Below are positions 45,020 to 55,100 of a DNA stretch of 64,000 nt, piece after piece; within the stretch, counting starts at the first letter, position 1; each line of letters opens with the position of its first letter. The notes under the pieces are model-generated. The model worked only from the letters and a program-made list of their open reading frames with translations. It was not told the DNA's origin and searched no databases. The stretch is from NCBI GenBank assembly GCA_021613335.1, contig JAJTWR010000431.1, forward strand, positions 62,001 through 126,000, written 5' to 3'. A program made the translations under genes and the position numbers. This stretch comes from Whitmania pigra. Its lineage: Eukaryota > Annelida > Clitellata > Hirudinida > Haemopidae.

Positions 45020-47721
45020 GGTGCACTCCCAGCGTCCACCGGAGCGAGAACGGCAACTGCTGTGCCTGAGGCATCACGCACATCGAAATAGTAGTCCCCT
45101 TTGAGGGCGTCGGCGACTTCGAGAGCACTTCTATCGCCGATTGCTCCCAGCGCACGTATGGCCGCCCCCCGGAGTTCCGGCGACGGGCTGTAGAGTTCCT
45201 TGAGCAAAGCCGCCACCGCCCTTTCCCCACCGAGCTTTCCCAACGCCACGGCGAGTGTGCGCCGCTCGGAGAGTGGAGACTTCTCGTACAACGCTACCAC
45301 AGCGGGGGCCGCCTCCCGGTACCCCACCTTGCCGAGGAGCCGAGCGACCCCCACCTCGTCGACTCCCGGGGTCGTGAGCGCTTCTGCGAGGAGTGGCTTC
45401 ACCTCTGCAGCGATACGGGCCCCTCCGAGCGCCGACAGCGCGAAGGGTGCGGCGGGACCCGCCAAAGCTGCAGCGAGGGTCTTTTGCCCAGCGGCATCCT
45501 GGCGCGCGAGTGCGCTCGCTGTCGCCTCAACGACGAGTGGCGAGCGATCGTTCAGCCCACCCTCGCCCCCACCTCCGAGCGCGACGGCCCTCGCCCAGGC
45601 CGCCGCGCGGACGTGCGGCGAGGGATCCGCGACGTGCTTTTCAAGACCTTGGGCACAGCCCTCGGTCGCCGTCAGGAGCATCGCCAGCGCCTCCCCATCT
45701 TCTGCGCTCCGCCCTGCTTCCGTATCCGCTGAGCTTGTGAGCTCTTTGCGAGCTTCGTTGCAAGCGCGATTGAGGGCCTCGCGCACTTTCGGAACCTCAG
45801 ACCATTGCGCGAGCGCCTGCGCTGCTCCGGCGCGAATCAACGGTTCACGCGACTTGAGGAGCGGCAGAAGTTTGGGAGGCGGCGTCTCTCCGAGGCTTCG
45901 CCCAAAATACGCTAAGCCCATCAGCGCCTGCGGCGACGACTTCGCCTCTTTCAGAAACGGCTCCGCGAGGCATCCCCCGCGCCGTTGGAGCTCTCGGCCT
46001 AGGTTGCGCACGTTCGAGAGTTCGCTCTTGAGGAAGAGCTCGCAGAGCGCTTTGTCTGCCTCATCGCTCGGTGGCAGGTCGAGAAGCGCTTGGGTCGCTG
46101 TGCGACCGATGGGGCTCGAGTCTTGGGAGAGGATGAGCAGGGAAGGGATGGCGCTCTTGGCGCGCAGCTTGACCAACGCGGCGATGACCGCCTCTCGCAG
46201 CTCCGGGTTGTTCTGTCGCAAAGCATTCTCGAGCACCAGCGGTGCGCGCTGCTCATCGCCAGAAGCCCCGAGGCCCCGCGCGGCGGCGACAGACAGCGCC
46301 ACCGGGCTATCCCTCGAAGCGAGGAGTGCGGCGAGCCTTGTGACGGCTTCCGGACGACCAGAGCCGCCGAGGGACTCCGCCGCCCCGACCCGCTCGGCGA
46401 TGGTGCCACCGTCGAGGAGCGATGAGTCCCGCGCCCAGAGCGCCGCCGCTTCCGAGGCCACGAGCGCCGCCATGGCCCCCGGATAGTTGGTGGCTTTCAA
46501 CGCCCGGACCATGGCCTCGCGAGTATCGCGGCCTCCCTGGTTGAACTTTCGCCCGAGCGTTACTTTGAGTTTGTCGCTGCGGCAGCGTGGAATCGCCGCC
46601 AAGGTCGCGGCCCGCACCGACTCTTCGGGGTCAACGAGACCTTCCGCGAGGAGTTCGATGTCCTCGGGGCGCGGGCAATCGCCGAGCACTCCCATCGCTG
46701 CTGCGCGCACCGACGGCGCTGGGTCGCGCACCGCCTCTTGGAGCAGCGTCTCGACGCGAATCGGCGAGTCGGCTGTTCTCTTCCCGGCGAGTTCGCCAAT
46801 CACCCTGCTGCGCTCCGAGGGAATTCCTGGAACTCCTGGACGCTGATTTCGCGGGCTCTCCAACGGCAGGCGATGAGCATCGTCGCGCACAGACCGATCG
46901 CGCAACGTCGGAGCCACTTTTGCATTGGCGCTTTTTACCACGCTCCCCGGAGCATCAGAAGATTCTGGCTCAGGAAGTTCGAGGGCCGGTACCTCCGCCG
47001 ACACCCCGCTACCCGTCGCCAGGAGTTTATCCTTCTCCGGTTCGGTGAGAGGACGTAGTCCCCCGGGCTTGAGCGGGCCGAGCGCGACTCCTGCGTGCAC
47101 CGGTCGGTAGAGCCGTCGCACCGGGTGCCCGACCGAGGCGAGCATCCGTTTGATGAGGTGCCGACGCCCTTCGGTCACCACCAGCAGAACCCAGGTTTCT
47201 GTTCCTTCGGCGGCGAAGAACTCCGCGCGGCGGGCGCGAGCGAGCCCGTCTTCCAGCTCCACTCCCGATAGGAGTTTGGCGTAGCAGGCGGCCGGGGGGA
47301 CACCTTCGACCCGGGCGAGATAGACCCGTTCGACTTCGAACTTGGGATGCAAGAGCCGCTGCGCCAACTCCCCATCGTCGGTCAGCAGCAGCGCGCCTTC
47401 GGCGTCGAAATCGAGGCGACCTACCGGGAAGACCCGAGCGCCGAGGTCTTTCGTGTACTCGGCGATGGAGCTACGGCCTTGCGGGTCGCTCATGGTGGTG
47501 ACGACGAAGCGCGGCTTGTGAAACAGGTAGTAGCGCCGGGCGCCAATCGACACCCTCTCGCCGCGGACCAGCACGACATCTCGCTCCGGGTCCACCTGCG
47601 AACCCAAGTCCGTCACCCGCTTCCCGTTGACCTCGACCACCCCGGTGGTCATCAGCCGCTCCGCCGCTCGGCGCGAGGCCACGCCCGCCCGCGCGAGGAA
47701 CTTATGAAGGCGTTCGGCCAT
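45016..47721 (-). CDS. RsuA/RluB-type pseudouridine synthase fused to a HEAT-repeat domain
   Basis: 901 residues from the ATG at 47721; the frame opens further upstream within scpB but the S4 domain begins exactly here (MAERLHKFLARAGVASRRAAERLM). The S4 RNA-binding domain covers 1-60. The synthase domain has VGRLDFDAEGALLLTDDG with the catalytic Asp of GRLD, and EGRRHLIKRMLASVGHPVRRLYR. After a Pro/Ser linker (about 240-315) come about 580 residues of HEAT-like repeats (DPAPSVRAAAMGVLGDC, LKSREPLIRAGAAQALAQW, YSPSPELRGAAIRALGAIGD). Ordinary RluB/RsuA proteins are 230-300 residues. It overlaps scpB by 20 nt. The HEAT part could dock ribosomal or chromosomal partners; this is inference. Confidence 0.9.
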   Translation of the reverse strand: MAERLHKFLARAGVASRRAAERLMTTGVVEVNGKRVTDLGSQVDPERDVVLVRGERVSIGARRYYLFHKPRFVVTTMSDPQGRSSIAEYTKDLGARVFPVGRLDFDAEGALLLTDDGELAQRLLHPKFEVERVYLARVEGVPPAACYAKLLSGVELEDGLARARRAEFFAAEGTETWVLLVVTEGRRHLIKRMLASVGHPVRRLYRPVHAGVALGPLKPGGLRPLTEPEKDKLLATGSGVSAEVPALELPEPESSDAPGSVVKSANAKVAPTLRDRSVRDDAHRLPLESPRNQRPGVPGIPSERSRVIGELAGKRTADSPIRVETLLQEAVRDPAPSVRAAAMGVLGDCPRPEDIELLAEGLVDPEESVRAATLAAIPRCRSDKLKVTLGRKFNQGGRDTREAMVRALKATNYPGAMAALVASEAAALWARDSSLLDGGTIAERVGAAESLGGSGRPEAVTRLAALLASRDSPVALSVAAARGLGASGDEQRAPLVLENALRQNNPELREAVIAALVKLRAKSAIPSLLILSQDSSPIGRTATQALLDLPPSDEADKALCELFLKSELSNVRNLGRELQRRGGCLAEPFLKEAKSSPQALMGLAYFGRSLGETPPPKLLPLLKSREPLIRAGAAQALAQWSEVPKVREALNRACNEARKELTSSADTEAGRSAEDGEALAMLLTATEGCAQGLEKHVADPSPHVRAAAWARAVALGGGGEGGLNDRSPLVVEATASALARQDAAGQKTLAAALAGPAAPFALSALGGARIAAEVKPLLAEALTTPGVDEVGVARLLGKVGYREAAPAVVALYEKSPLSERRTLAVALGKLGGERAVAALLKELYSPSPELRGAAIRALGAIGDRSALEVADALKGDYYFDVRDASGTAVAVLAPVDAGSAP

Positions 47722-48592
47722 CCGCGCCCTCGCCGGTGGCGAGTGCGGCCGTACTCGCGCGTAGAGTCGCATCTGCCTTGGAGAGCCCTTCTTCGAGTTG
47801 CTCCAGCGCGCGCTCGGACGCGGCGTGCTCCGCCGCGAGGTGCTCGCGGGAGCGCGGCTCAGCAAGGTCGTCCACCACGAGAGGCTTCTCGGGGACCGCG
47901 GCCTCGATTTTCGCCCGATGCTCTTCGGAGAGCTCGTGGAACTCGCGCAAGGTTGGCAAGCTCTTCAAGTCGTTCAAAGCGAAGAACTCCAGGAACTCGC
48001 GGGTCGTCCCATAGAGTATCGGACGACCGACCTCTTCCTTTTTCCCGACGATTTTCACGAGCCTCCGTTCGAGGAGCGCTTTCAGCACTGCTCCGGAATC
48101 GACCCCGCGCACATCCTCAATCTCCGGCCGGGTCACCGGTTGTCGGTAGGCGACGATGGCGAGCGTCTCCACGGCGGCGCGGGTGAGGCGCTGCGGGCGC
48201 ACCCTCATGAAGCGGCGCACCCAGTTCGACGCGAACCGAGCCGTCCGCAAGCGAAAGCCGCCACCGGCCTCCTGCAGGACGATGCCGCTCACGCCTTCGG
48301 CGTGCTTCTGGGTGATAGCTGCGATGGCCTCATTCACCCGATCCTTCGACACGCCAGCCGCGTCGGCGAGCTGCCCCAAGGACATCGGCGTCGTCGCGAC
48401 AAAGAGAATGCTCTCCACCACCTGCTCCACCTGCTCGGTGGTGAGCAATTCGGTTTCTTCTTCCGGCGGCGCGGCCTCGACAGCGTCGATGTCCGCTGGG
48501 TCGACCTCGCTTAAGCTCGCATCCTCTGGAGGCGTTTGGAACTCGGCGATTTCTTCCGGAGTGAATTTCTGCGTTTCGTCATCGGTATTCAC
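47702..48592 (-). CDS. scpB: Segregation and condensation protein B
   Basis: 296 residues, GTG start. The N-terminus is an acidic tail of about 50 residues, then the paired winged-helix core: EQVVESILFVATTPMSLGQLADA, LQEAGGGFRLRT, RLTRAAVETLAIVAYRQPVTRPEIEDVRGVDSG and GRPILYGTTREFLEFFAL. The C-terminus is a charged helical tail. It works with ScpA and SMC as the kleisin complex in chromosome folding. Overlaps scpA by 14 nt and the downstream synthase by 20 nt. Confidence 0.95.
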   Translation of the reverse strand: MNTDDETQKFTPEEIAEFQTPPEDASLSEVDPADIDAVEAAPPEEETELLTTEQVEQVVESILFVATTPMSLGQLADAAGVSKDRVNEAIAAITQKHAEGVSGIVLQEAGGGFRLRTARFASNWVRRFMRVRPQRLTRAAVETLAIVAYRQPVTRPEIEDVRGVDSGAVLKALLERRLVKIVGKKEEVGRPILYGTTREFLEFFALNDLKSLPTLREFHELSEEHRAKIEAAVPEKPLVVDDLAEPRSREHLAAEHAASERALEQLEEGLSKADATLRASTAALATGEGADGRTPS

Positions 48593-49421
48593 GATCGAGC
48601 TCCTTCAGTGCGTCGCTGCTTTCCGGCGCCAGGAAAACGTCCAGGGCAGCGCCGTTTTCGCGAACAAAAATGTCTTCAAGCTCCTGCTCTTGGGAGATGC
48701 GAAGAGCCCGCATCTTACATAGCTCCAGCAGCGCCAAGAATGTGCCGATAATGACTGCTCGGGTCTGCTCGCCATCGAAGAGGTCGGTGAAGCTCAACTG
48801 CCCCGACGAGGCGCGAATGCGCGCCGCGAGGGTGCGCATTGTCTGCACGAGGGAGAAGCGCTCCGGCGACACTTGGTGCTGTGGTCCTGGAGCGCGCTCT
48901 TCGAGGACATGGTCGAGCGCCGCGACGAGTTCGATGATCGAGAACTCCTTCAACGGGATGCTCGGGTCATCCGGGCGGAACTCTTCCAGCAGCGCCGGTC
49001 GGACAAAGACATCGCGCCCGAGGACGCCCCGCTCGGTGAGGCGCGACGCGGCGTCGCGGTACTTCTGGTATTCGAGGAGTCGCCGCACGAGCTCCGCTCG
49101 CGGGTCTTCTTCCTCCTGCGGGAAGAGCGGCTCCATGCCCTCGGCCTGGCGCTCCGGCGGGAGCACCATCCGCGACTTCAAGTGAATCAGAGTCGCGGCC
49201 ATCACCAGGAATTCGCCAGCGATGTCGAGGTTGATCTCCCGCATCGCTTCGAGGTGCTCCAAGTACTTGAGCGTTATCAGCGCGACCGGGATGTCGAGCA
49301 CATCTATCCGGTGCTCCTTCAAGAGGTGCAGGAGGAGGTCCAGCGGCCCATCAAACGACGGGAGCTGGACGCGAAAGGCTTCGCTCGGGGTCTGCTGCGT
49401 TGTGGCCTCGGGGGTATTCAC
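48579..49421 (-). CDS. scpA: Segregation and condensation protein A (kleisin)
   Basis: 280 residues, GTG start overlapping the trpS stop by 4 nt. N-terminal family stretch FRVQLPSFDGPLDLLLHLLKEHRIDVLDIPVALITLKYLEHL, then EFLVMAATLIHLKSRMVLP. The middle is acidic, and the C-terminal winged helix is LSFTDLFDGEQTRAVIIGTFLALLELCKMRALRISQEQEL. It bridges the SMC heads together with ScpB. Confidence 0.95.
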   Translation of the reverse strand: MNTPEATTQQTPSEAFRVQLPSFDGPLDLLLHLLKEHRIDVLDIPVALITLKYLEHLEAMREINLDIAGEFLVMAATLIHLKSRMVLPPERQAEGMEPLFPQEEEDPRAELVRRLLEYQKYRDAASRLTERGVLGRDVFVRPALLEEFRPDDPSIPLKEFSIIELVAALDHVLEERAPGPQHQVSPERFSLVQTMRTLAARIRASSGQLSFTDLFDGEQTRAVIIGTFLALLELCKMRALRISQEQELEDIFVRENGAALDVFLAPESSDALKELDREYR

Positions 49422-50434
49422 AAGCCGACCGCCTCCCGGATACGGGTTATGACTGGCGCCGCGAAGGCACGGGCCCGCGCTGCTCCATCGACGAGCACCC
49501 GCTCGACCTCCTCGGGGCCATGGAGCAATTCGGCGTAACGCCGCCGGGGCTCATCGAAAGTTGCATGGATAGCGTCGAGGAGGCGCCCCTTGAAGTAGCC
49601 GTAGCCCTTCCCGGCGGCGCCGGAGGCGTTCCATTCGGCCAAGAGTGCTGGGAACTCCGCAGGCGGAAGCACCAGCTTCAACAAGTCGAGGAGCGGCTGC
49701 TTTTCGAGCGGCTTCGGTGCATCCGGCGGCGTCGAGTCGGTGCGTATGGACTTCACCTGTTTTTCGAGTTCCTTTTCGGTGCCGAAGAGGTCGATGGTGT
49801 TGCCGTAGGTCTTCGACATCTTCTCACCATCGCGCCCGGGGACCACGGCCGTTTCATCGCGGATGAGCGCTTCCGGCAGTTTCAAGGCGTTGGGGGTGCG
49901 CGCGGGCGCCTGCGGATCGTACTTCGGGAAGAACTTGCGGTTGAGCTTTCCCGCCCAGTCTCGGGTGAGTTCGAGGTGCTGCTTCTGGTCGCGCCCAACC
50001 GGGACCAAGTCCGAGTCGTAGAGGAGAATGTCGGCGGCCATCAGCACCGGGTAGGAGAAGAGCCCTAAGTCCGCCTCGCTGCCGCGCTCGAGCTTGTCCT
50101 TGTAGGAGTGGGCGTTGCGAAGGTCGGCGATGGGCACGAGTGTGCCGAGAATCCAATAGAGCTCCAGCACCTCGGGTATGTCGCTCTGCCGAAAGAGCAC
50201 CGACCGGGCGGGGTCGAGTCCCAAGGCGAGGAAGGCGCAGGCGGTCTCGAAGGTGAGCCGTCGGGCGAGCAGCGGGTCGTGGACGCTGTTCAGCGCATGG
50301 AGATTCGCGATGAAGTACAGCGCCTCGTTGTTCTCCTGGAGGGCGACGAATTCGCGCAGGGCACCGTAATAGTTGCCGAGGTGCAGCTTCCCCGACGACT
50401 GGATACCCGAGAGGATACGGCGTCTGTTCGTCAT
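49418..50434 (-). CDS. trpS: Tryptophanyl-tRNA synthetase
   Basis: 338 residues, class I. GIQSSGKLHLGNYYGAL near residues 10-26 carries the HIGH-type motif (HLGN), and KMSKTYGN near residue 197 is the KMSKS loop. YWILGTLVPIADL and YPVLMAADILLYDSDLVPVGRDQKQH are the dimer and Trp-pocket segments. It charges tRNA-Trp. First gene of a five-gene overlapping operon with scpA, scpB, the synthase-HEAT fusion and the cNMP/TPR gene. The 184 nt upstream, shared with the divergent membrane protein gene, hold both promoters but no recognisable leader. Confidence 0.95.
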   Translation of the reverse strand: MTNRRRILSGIQSSGKLHLGNYYGALREFVALQENNEALYFIANLHALNSVHDPLLARRLTFETACAFLALGLDPARSVLFRQSDIPEVLELYWILGTLVPIADLRNAHSYKDKLERGSEADLGLFSYPVLMAADILLYDSDLVPVGRDQKQHLELTRDWAGKLNRKFFPKYDPQAPARTPNALKLPEALIRDETAVVPGRDGEKMSKTYGNTIDLFGTEKELEKQVKSIRTDSTPPDAPKPLEKQPLLDLLKLVLPPAEFPALLAEWNASGAAGKGYGYFKGRLLDAIHATFDEPRRRYAELLHGPEEVERVLVDGAARARAFAAPVITRIREAVGL

Positions 50435-50618
50435 AGCCCTCGCTTAAGGAAGCCGTTTGCAGTTCGCAACCGTGAACGTATTCGGTTACCTCTTTTTGAT
50501 CGCACTCGAAACGGGCGAGCGGTCAGCACCCAGACAGTCGATTCCCCCGCCACTCCCGCCCGCCTATTCTCTTGCGAACGTTTCCTTCACCAAGTACCAC
50601 CCGCAGAGCCAGTAACCC

Positions 50619-52145
50619 ATGCGATCCGTCGTTCCATCGAAGTGGCACAGTGGCACTCGCTGGGTTCTTGCGCTCGTCGCGGTTTACTTTGTGGTCCTCC
50701 TCCGGACGGCTTGGCTCGCGGATGACGCCGCCATCACCTTTCGGACGATCCTGAATCTGCTCCACGGGTACGGTGCCACATTCAACATCGACGAAAGAGT
50801 GCAGGCCTACACGCATCCACTCTGGTTCTTGGTGCTGACGGCGCTCACCGCCATCTTCAAGAACGTTTTTAGCGTAGCGTTCGTTGCGTGTCTCGCCATC
50901 TCGGTGGTCACCGTCGGGCTGCTGCTCTTTCGTGCTTCGAGCAACCGTTACCTCGTCGTGCTCTTGGGGCTGACCGTCATCCTTTCCAAGGCCTTTGTCG
51001 ATTTCTCGACCTCTGGCCTCGAAAACCCCCTCTCCAACCTCCTCCTCTTTGTTGCGGTGGCGCTCGCTGCGGCGTGCACGGAAGGCGGTCGCAACCGGTT
51101 GACCGCGTTTTTGCTGGTGTGCGCGGCGATTTATCTGAACCGCCCGGACATGCTGCTCACGGTGCTCCCGCTGATCATCTACGTGGCGCTCCCGGCCCTC
51201 CGGAATCGAAAGCAGCTCATAATCGCCGCCGCGATAGCCGCCGCGCCGGTCGTGTTGTGGACTGCATTCTCCCTTATTTATTACGGCTTTCCCTTCCCAA
51301 ATACCGCCTACGCCAAGCTGGGCTCGGGAGTCGGGTTCGTTCCGCGAGTTCTCCAGGGGTTTCGGTATGTTGGTCACACTGGCATGACGGACCCGCTCAC
51401 GCTGTTCGCCATTGCGGTGGGAGTTGTCCTTGGGCTCCGTGGCTCGCGGATGAGCACAATGCTCTCCCTCGGTGTCATCCTGTACTTGTTGTACGTGGTG
51501 TACATCGGCGGAGACTTCATGGCTGGCAGGTTCTTCGCCTCTCCATTCTTCCTGTCGCTCATCATCATCGCTCGGGAAGCCTCAGCGAAGCGGGTCCGTA
51601 TCCCGTGGTTGCTTGCGACGGCAATTCTGGGCGCGCGCACTTTCTACCCAAATATCCTCGCAGGCAACTCGTTCTCCCATCAGTGGATCAACCGCATCGG
51701 GATCGCCGACGAGCGAGGCTTTTATTTTCAAACGTATGGACTCTTCAATGCCGGCCCAGCGACGTACGCGCGCCCTCGTTGGCAAGTAGTGGCCCGTGAG
51801 GTGATTGTCACCTGCGGCGGACTGGGATTTGACGCGATGAACAGAGGGCCGGGAACACACCTCATCGATACCTGTGGCCTCACCGATCCCCTGCTCGCCC
51901 GATTGCCAGCAAGAGCGAATCCGCATTGGCGCATCGGTCACTTTTATCGGCGGTTGCCGGTAAATTATGAAGAGAGCATTCGCACCGGTGAAAATCTGTT
52001 GGTGGACCCGAAGACGAGGACCTATTGGGATTCCATACGCACCGTGACCCGCGGGCCGCTGTTCGACAAACATCGCTTTTTCGAAATTGCCAAACTGAAT
52101 CTAGGGTTGGTCGAAAAGCCCGACTGGGACCTGTATTACAAATAA
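50619..52145 (+). CDS. GT-C-type integral membrane glycosyltransferase (AftB-like)
   Basis: 508 residues with about ten TM helices in the first 370. The first loop after TM1 reads LADDAAITFRTILNLLHGYGATFNIDERVQAYTHPLW, the GT-C Asp-Asp motif and layout of arabinofuranosyltransferase AftB-like proteins that use polyprenyl-phosphate sugars. YIGGDFMAGRFFASPFF is another conserved segment. The C-terminal 130 residues are soluble and outside the membrane, with GPGTHLIDTCGLTDPLLARLP. It probably adds a sugar to an envelope polysaccharide. It stands alone, with no sugar-biosynthesis neighbours, so donor and acceptor are unknown. Confidence 0.8.
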   Translation: MRSVVPSKWHSGTRWVLALVAVYFVVLLRTAWLADDAAITFRTILNLLHGYGATFNIDERVQAYTHPLWFLVLTALTAIFKNVFSVAFVACLAISVVTVGLLLFRASSNRYLVVLLGLTVILSKAFVDFSTSGLENPLSNLLLFVAVALAAACTEGGRNRLTAFLLVCAAIYLNRPDMLLTVLPLIIYVALPALRNRKQLIIAAAIAAAPVVLWTAFSLIYYGFPFPNTAYAKLGSGVGFVPRVLQGFRYVGHTGMTDPLTLFAIAVGVVLGLRGSRMSTMLSLGVILYLLYVVYIGGDFMAGRFFASPFFLSLIIIAREASAKRVRIPWLLATAILGARTFYPNILAGNSFSHQWINRIGIADERGFYFQTYGLFNAGPATYARPRWQVVAREVIVTCGGLGFDAMNRGPGTHLIDTCGLTDPLLARLPARANPHWRIGHFYRRLPVNYEESIRTGENLLVDPKTRTYWDSIRTVTRGPLFDKHRFFEIAKLNLGLVEKPDWDLYYK

Positions 52146-52189
52146 GACTTACTGCTTAGTTTCGTTGGCAACCTAGTTTCTTTGGCTGC

Positions 52190-55100
52190 TCAGTCCAGCC
52201 GGAACAGGTCTTCCAAGTCACCCTCGGAGAGTGACTTGCCGACCCAAGCCTCGGTGCTGAGCACCCCGTTCACCAAGTCGCGTTTGCTGCGCTGGAGGTC
52301 GAGGATGCGCTCCTCGACGGTCCCCTTGGTGATGAGCTTGTAGGAGAAGACTGCCCGGGTTTGGCCGATGCGGTGGGTACGGTCCGTGGCTTGGTCTTCC
52401 ACCGAGGGATTCCACCAAGGGTCGAAGTGGATGACGTAGTCGGCGGCGGTGAGGTTGAGGCCGGTTCCACCGGCTTTGAGCGAGATGAAAAAAATCGGCG
52501 GGCCGTTCGGCTCGTTGAAGGCGTCGACCCGAGCCATACGGTCGCGGGTCCGTCCATCGAGGTAGGAGTAGGGAATCTTTCGTTCGTCGGCACCGGCCGT
52601 GAGGAGAGCCAGCATTTCGGTGAATTGGCTGAACACCAACGCTCGGTGGGACTCGCCGATGATCTCTTCGACGAGTTCGAAAAACCGCGAGTACTTGGCG
52701 GAGGGCGGCATCGGCCCCGTCGGGGCAGTCTTGAGCAAGCGCGGGTCGCAGCACACTTGGCGAAGTCGGGTGAGCGCCGCGAGGATGGAGATGCGCGAGC
52801 GGGAGAAGCCCTTGCGGTTGATGCTCTCGTAGATCTTCCGTTTGCTCTCCGCGAGTACCTCTCGGTACAGCGCCGCTTGGGCCGCATCCATCTCCACCCA
52901 GGTGATGACTTCGGTCTTCGGGGGCAAATCGGTGGTGACTGCGGTCTTGATGCGCCGGAGCACGAACGGATGAATGCGCTTCTTCAGGTTGGTACGCACC
53001 CGCTCATCGCGTTCGACGACAATCGGCGTTTCGAAGCGCTCTTGGAAATGATCGGAGCTGCCGAGGAACCCGGGCATCAGGAAGTCGAAGAGGCTCCACA
53101 GCTCGCCCAAGCGATTTTCCAGGGGCGTACCGGTGAGCGCGATGCGGTGGCGGGCGACGATGGTCTTGCAGGCCTGCGCGGTCGCCGAATCCGCGTTTTT
53201 GATGTTTTGAGCTTCGTCGAGGATGATGGAGCGGAACTTCACCTTCTTGAGTTCGTTCACGTCGCGGCGGACGAGCGCATAGGAGGTGAGCACCACATCC
53301 GCGTGGGAGAGCCGTTCGATGTTTTCGCGCCGGTCTGCGCCGTGCCAAGTGACGACCTTGAGGACCGGAGCGAAGCGTTCAATCTCGCGTTCCCAGTTGG
53401 GGAGCACGCTCGTCGGAGCGACGACGAGGCACGGCTCGGAGCCGTGCTCATTGCGCACCTTGAGCAAGAGCGCGAGCGCTTGGATGGTTTTGCCGAGGCC
53501 CATGTCGTCGGCGAGCACGCCGGACAAGCCGAGTTCGTAGAGGAACCAGAGCCACGAGAGGCCGACCTCTTGGTAGTGGCGGAGCGTCGCCTGCAATTCC
53601 TTCGGCGCGGCAATCATCGGAATCTTGTCGGCGCTCTTCAAGCGGGTGAGCGCTTGCCGAGCTCGGTCGTCGACTTCGAGGTCGCCGAAGTCGGAGAGTG
53701 CGTCGAGGACGCCGACTTGGTGCAGCGGGAGGCGCGCCGCTGCTCCTTTCGCCGACGCACTGCCAACCTCGTCGAGCATCGCGAGCGCGTGCTCAATCTT
53801 CTCTCTATCGAGTAGCGCGAAGGAGCCGTCTTCAAGCGGCACGTATTTCGACTTCGAGGCGATGGTGTTCCGAATCGACTCGATGGTGGCGGTCTCCCCT
53901 TCGGAGCCAAACTCGGTTTCGAGTTCGAACCAGCTCACACCCGGCATGGCCACCCGGAAGCGCGGACGTACCGAGCTTCGGATCCGCACTGGCGGCGGCG
54001 CGGCGGCATAGCGGACATCCCACTCCGGCGGGAGAGCGCTGCGCCCCGTAGCCCAGAATGCGAGCGCATCATCGCCGGTCAACTCCCAGCGCAGCCCAGT
54101 GCGATCGAAGCGAAAGCCCGCGCCGGTCAGCCCCAGCACGGCGCCTCGCTCGGCCTCCATGTTGCGCAGATAGAGGCGCCGGGTTCCGCCGGTTTTGCTG
54201 CTAGCGTACCCTTTGGGTGGCCGCGACGAATCGAGGGGAAGCTGCTCCGCATCGCGGTACTGGGCGAAGAGCCGTCCGGAGGCCATCATCGGGCTGCCGT
54301 CGAGGAAGAGCGCGAAGCTCGGAGCGACACCCTCCTCCACGGCGATGCCTTCCGCTTGCAGGCCGAAGCCGGCCACCGGGAGGGTCGTCGTAAAGTACTC
54401 GAGCGCCGCGTCCGCCCCGCCTTCGCCGAGCGGCAACAGCGGTTCCCGCGACCACTTGCGCCATTGGCGCGCCGAGAAATCTGGTTCGACCGGGTGGGCG
54501 GTCTGTCCGGCAATTACCCAGGTGCGACTTCCGGCGAGCGCTACCGTTTCGCGCAGCGACATCACCTTGCCGTTCGGCAGTGCGAAACCGAGTTCCGCAA
54601 AGGAGCGCGCCGGTTCTTGGACCACGCGAATGAGCGGCCGCACCGGTTGATCGGAGAACAACAACGGCGTCCCCCGGTAGATGAGCCGCCGCTGGCGCAG
54701 CGGCCAGAGCAATTCGGCGAGTTCCTCGTCGGAGAGGACGAACTTGGAGTTGAAGCGCAGCTCCTTCTCCGCGAGGAGCATGAACACCCGCTCGTCGTCG
54801 GGATTGAGTCCACCCTCTTCCAAGATGCGCTTCACCTGAAATGGTCCGCGCGCTTCTCCGCTCCGCACTTCGAAAGACCAGGTGCGGACGGGCCCCGAAA
54901 CGCCGCTCGGCGCGAGGCGGTAGGTGAATTCGCGGGTCCCCGTGCTGGGGATGTCGAGCCAGCCAGCGACGGTCGGCGAAGCGGTCGGTGCGGCCACGGT
55001 ACGCGAGCGCAGACGAGTAAGGTAGACGAGCGCCGCAGCGACCACATGCGCGCAAGGCTTCTGCGCACCGCAGCCGCAGGTCGAACCGAAGCCGCCCGAA

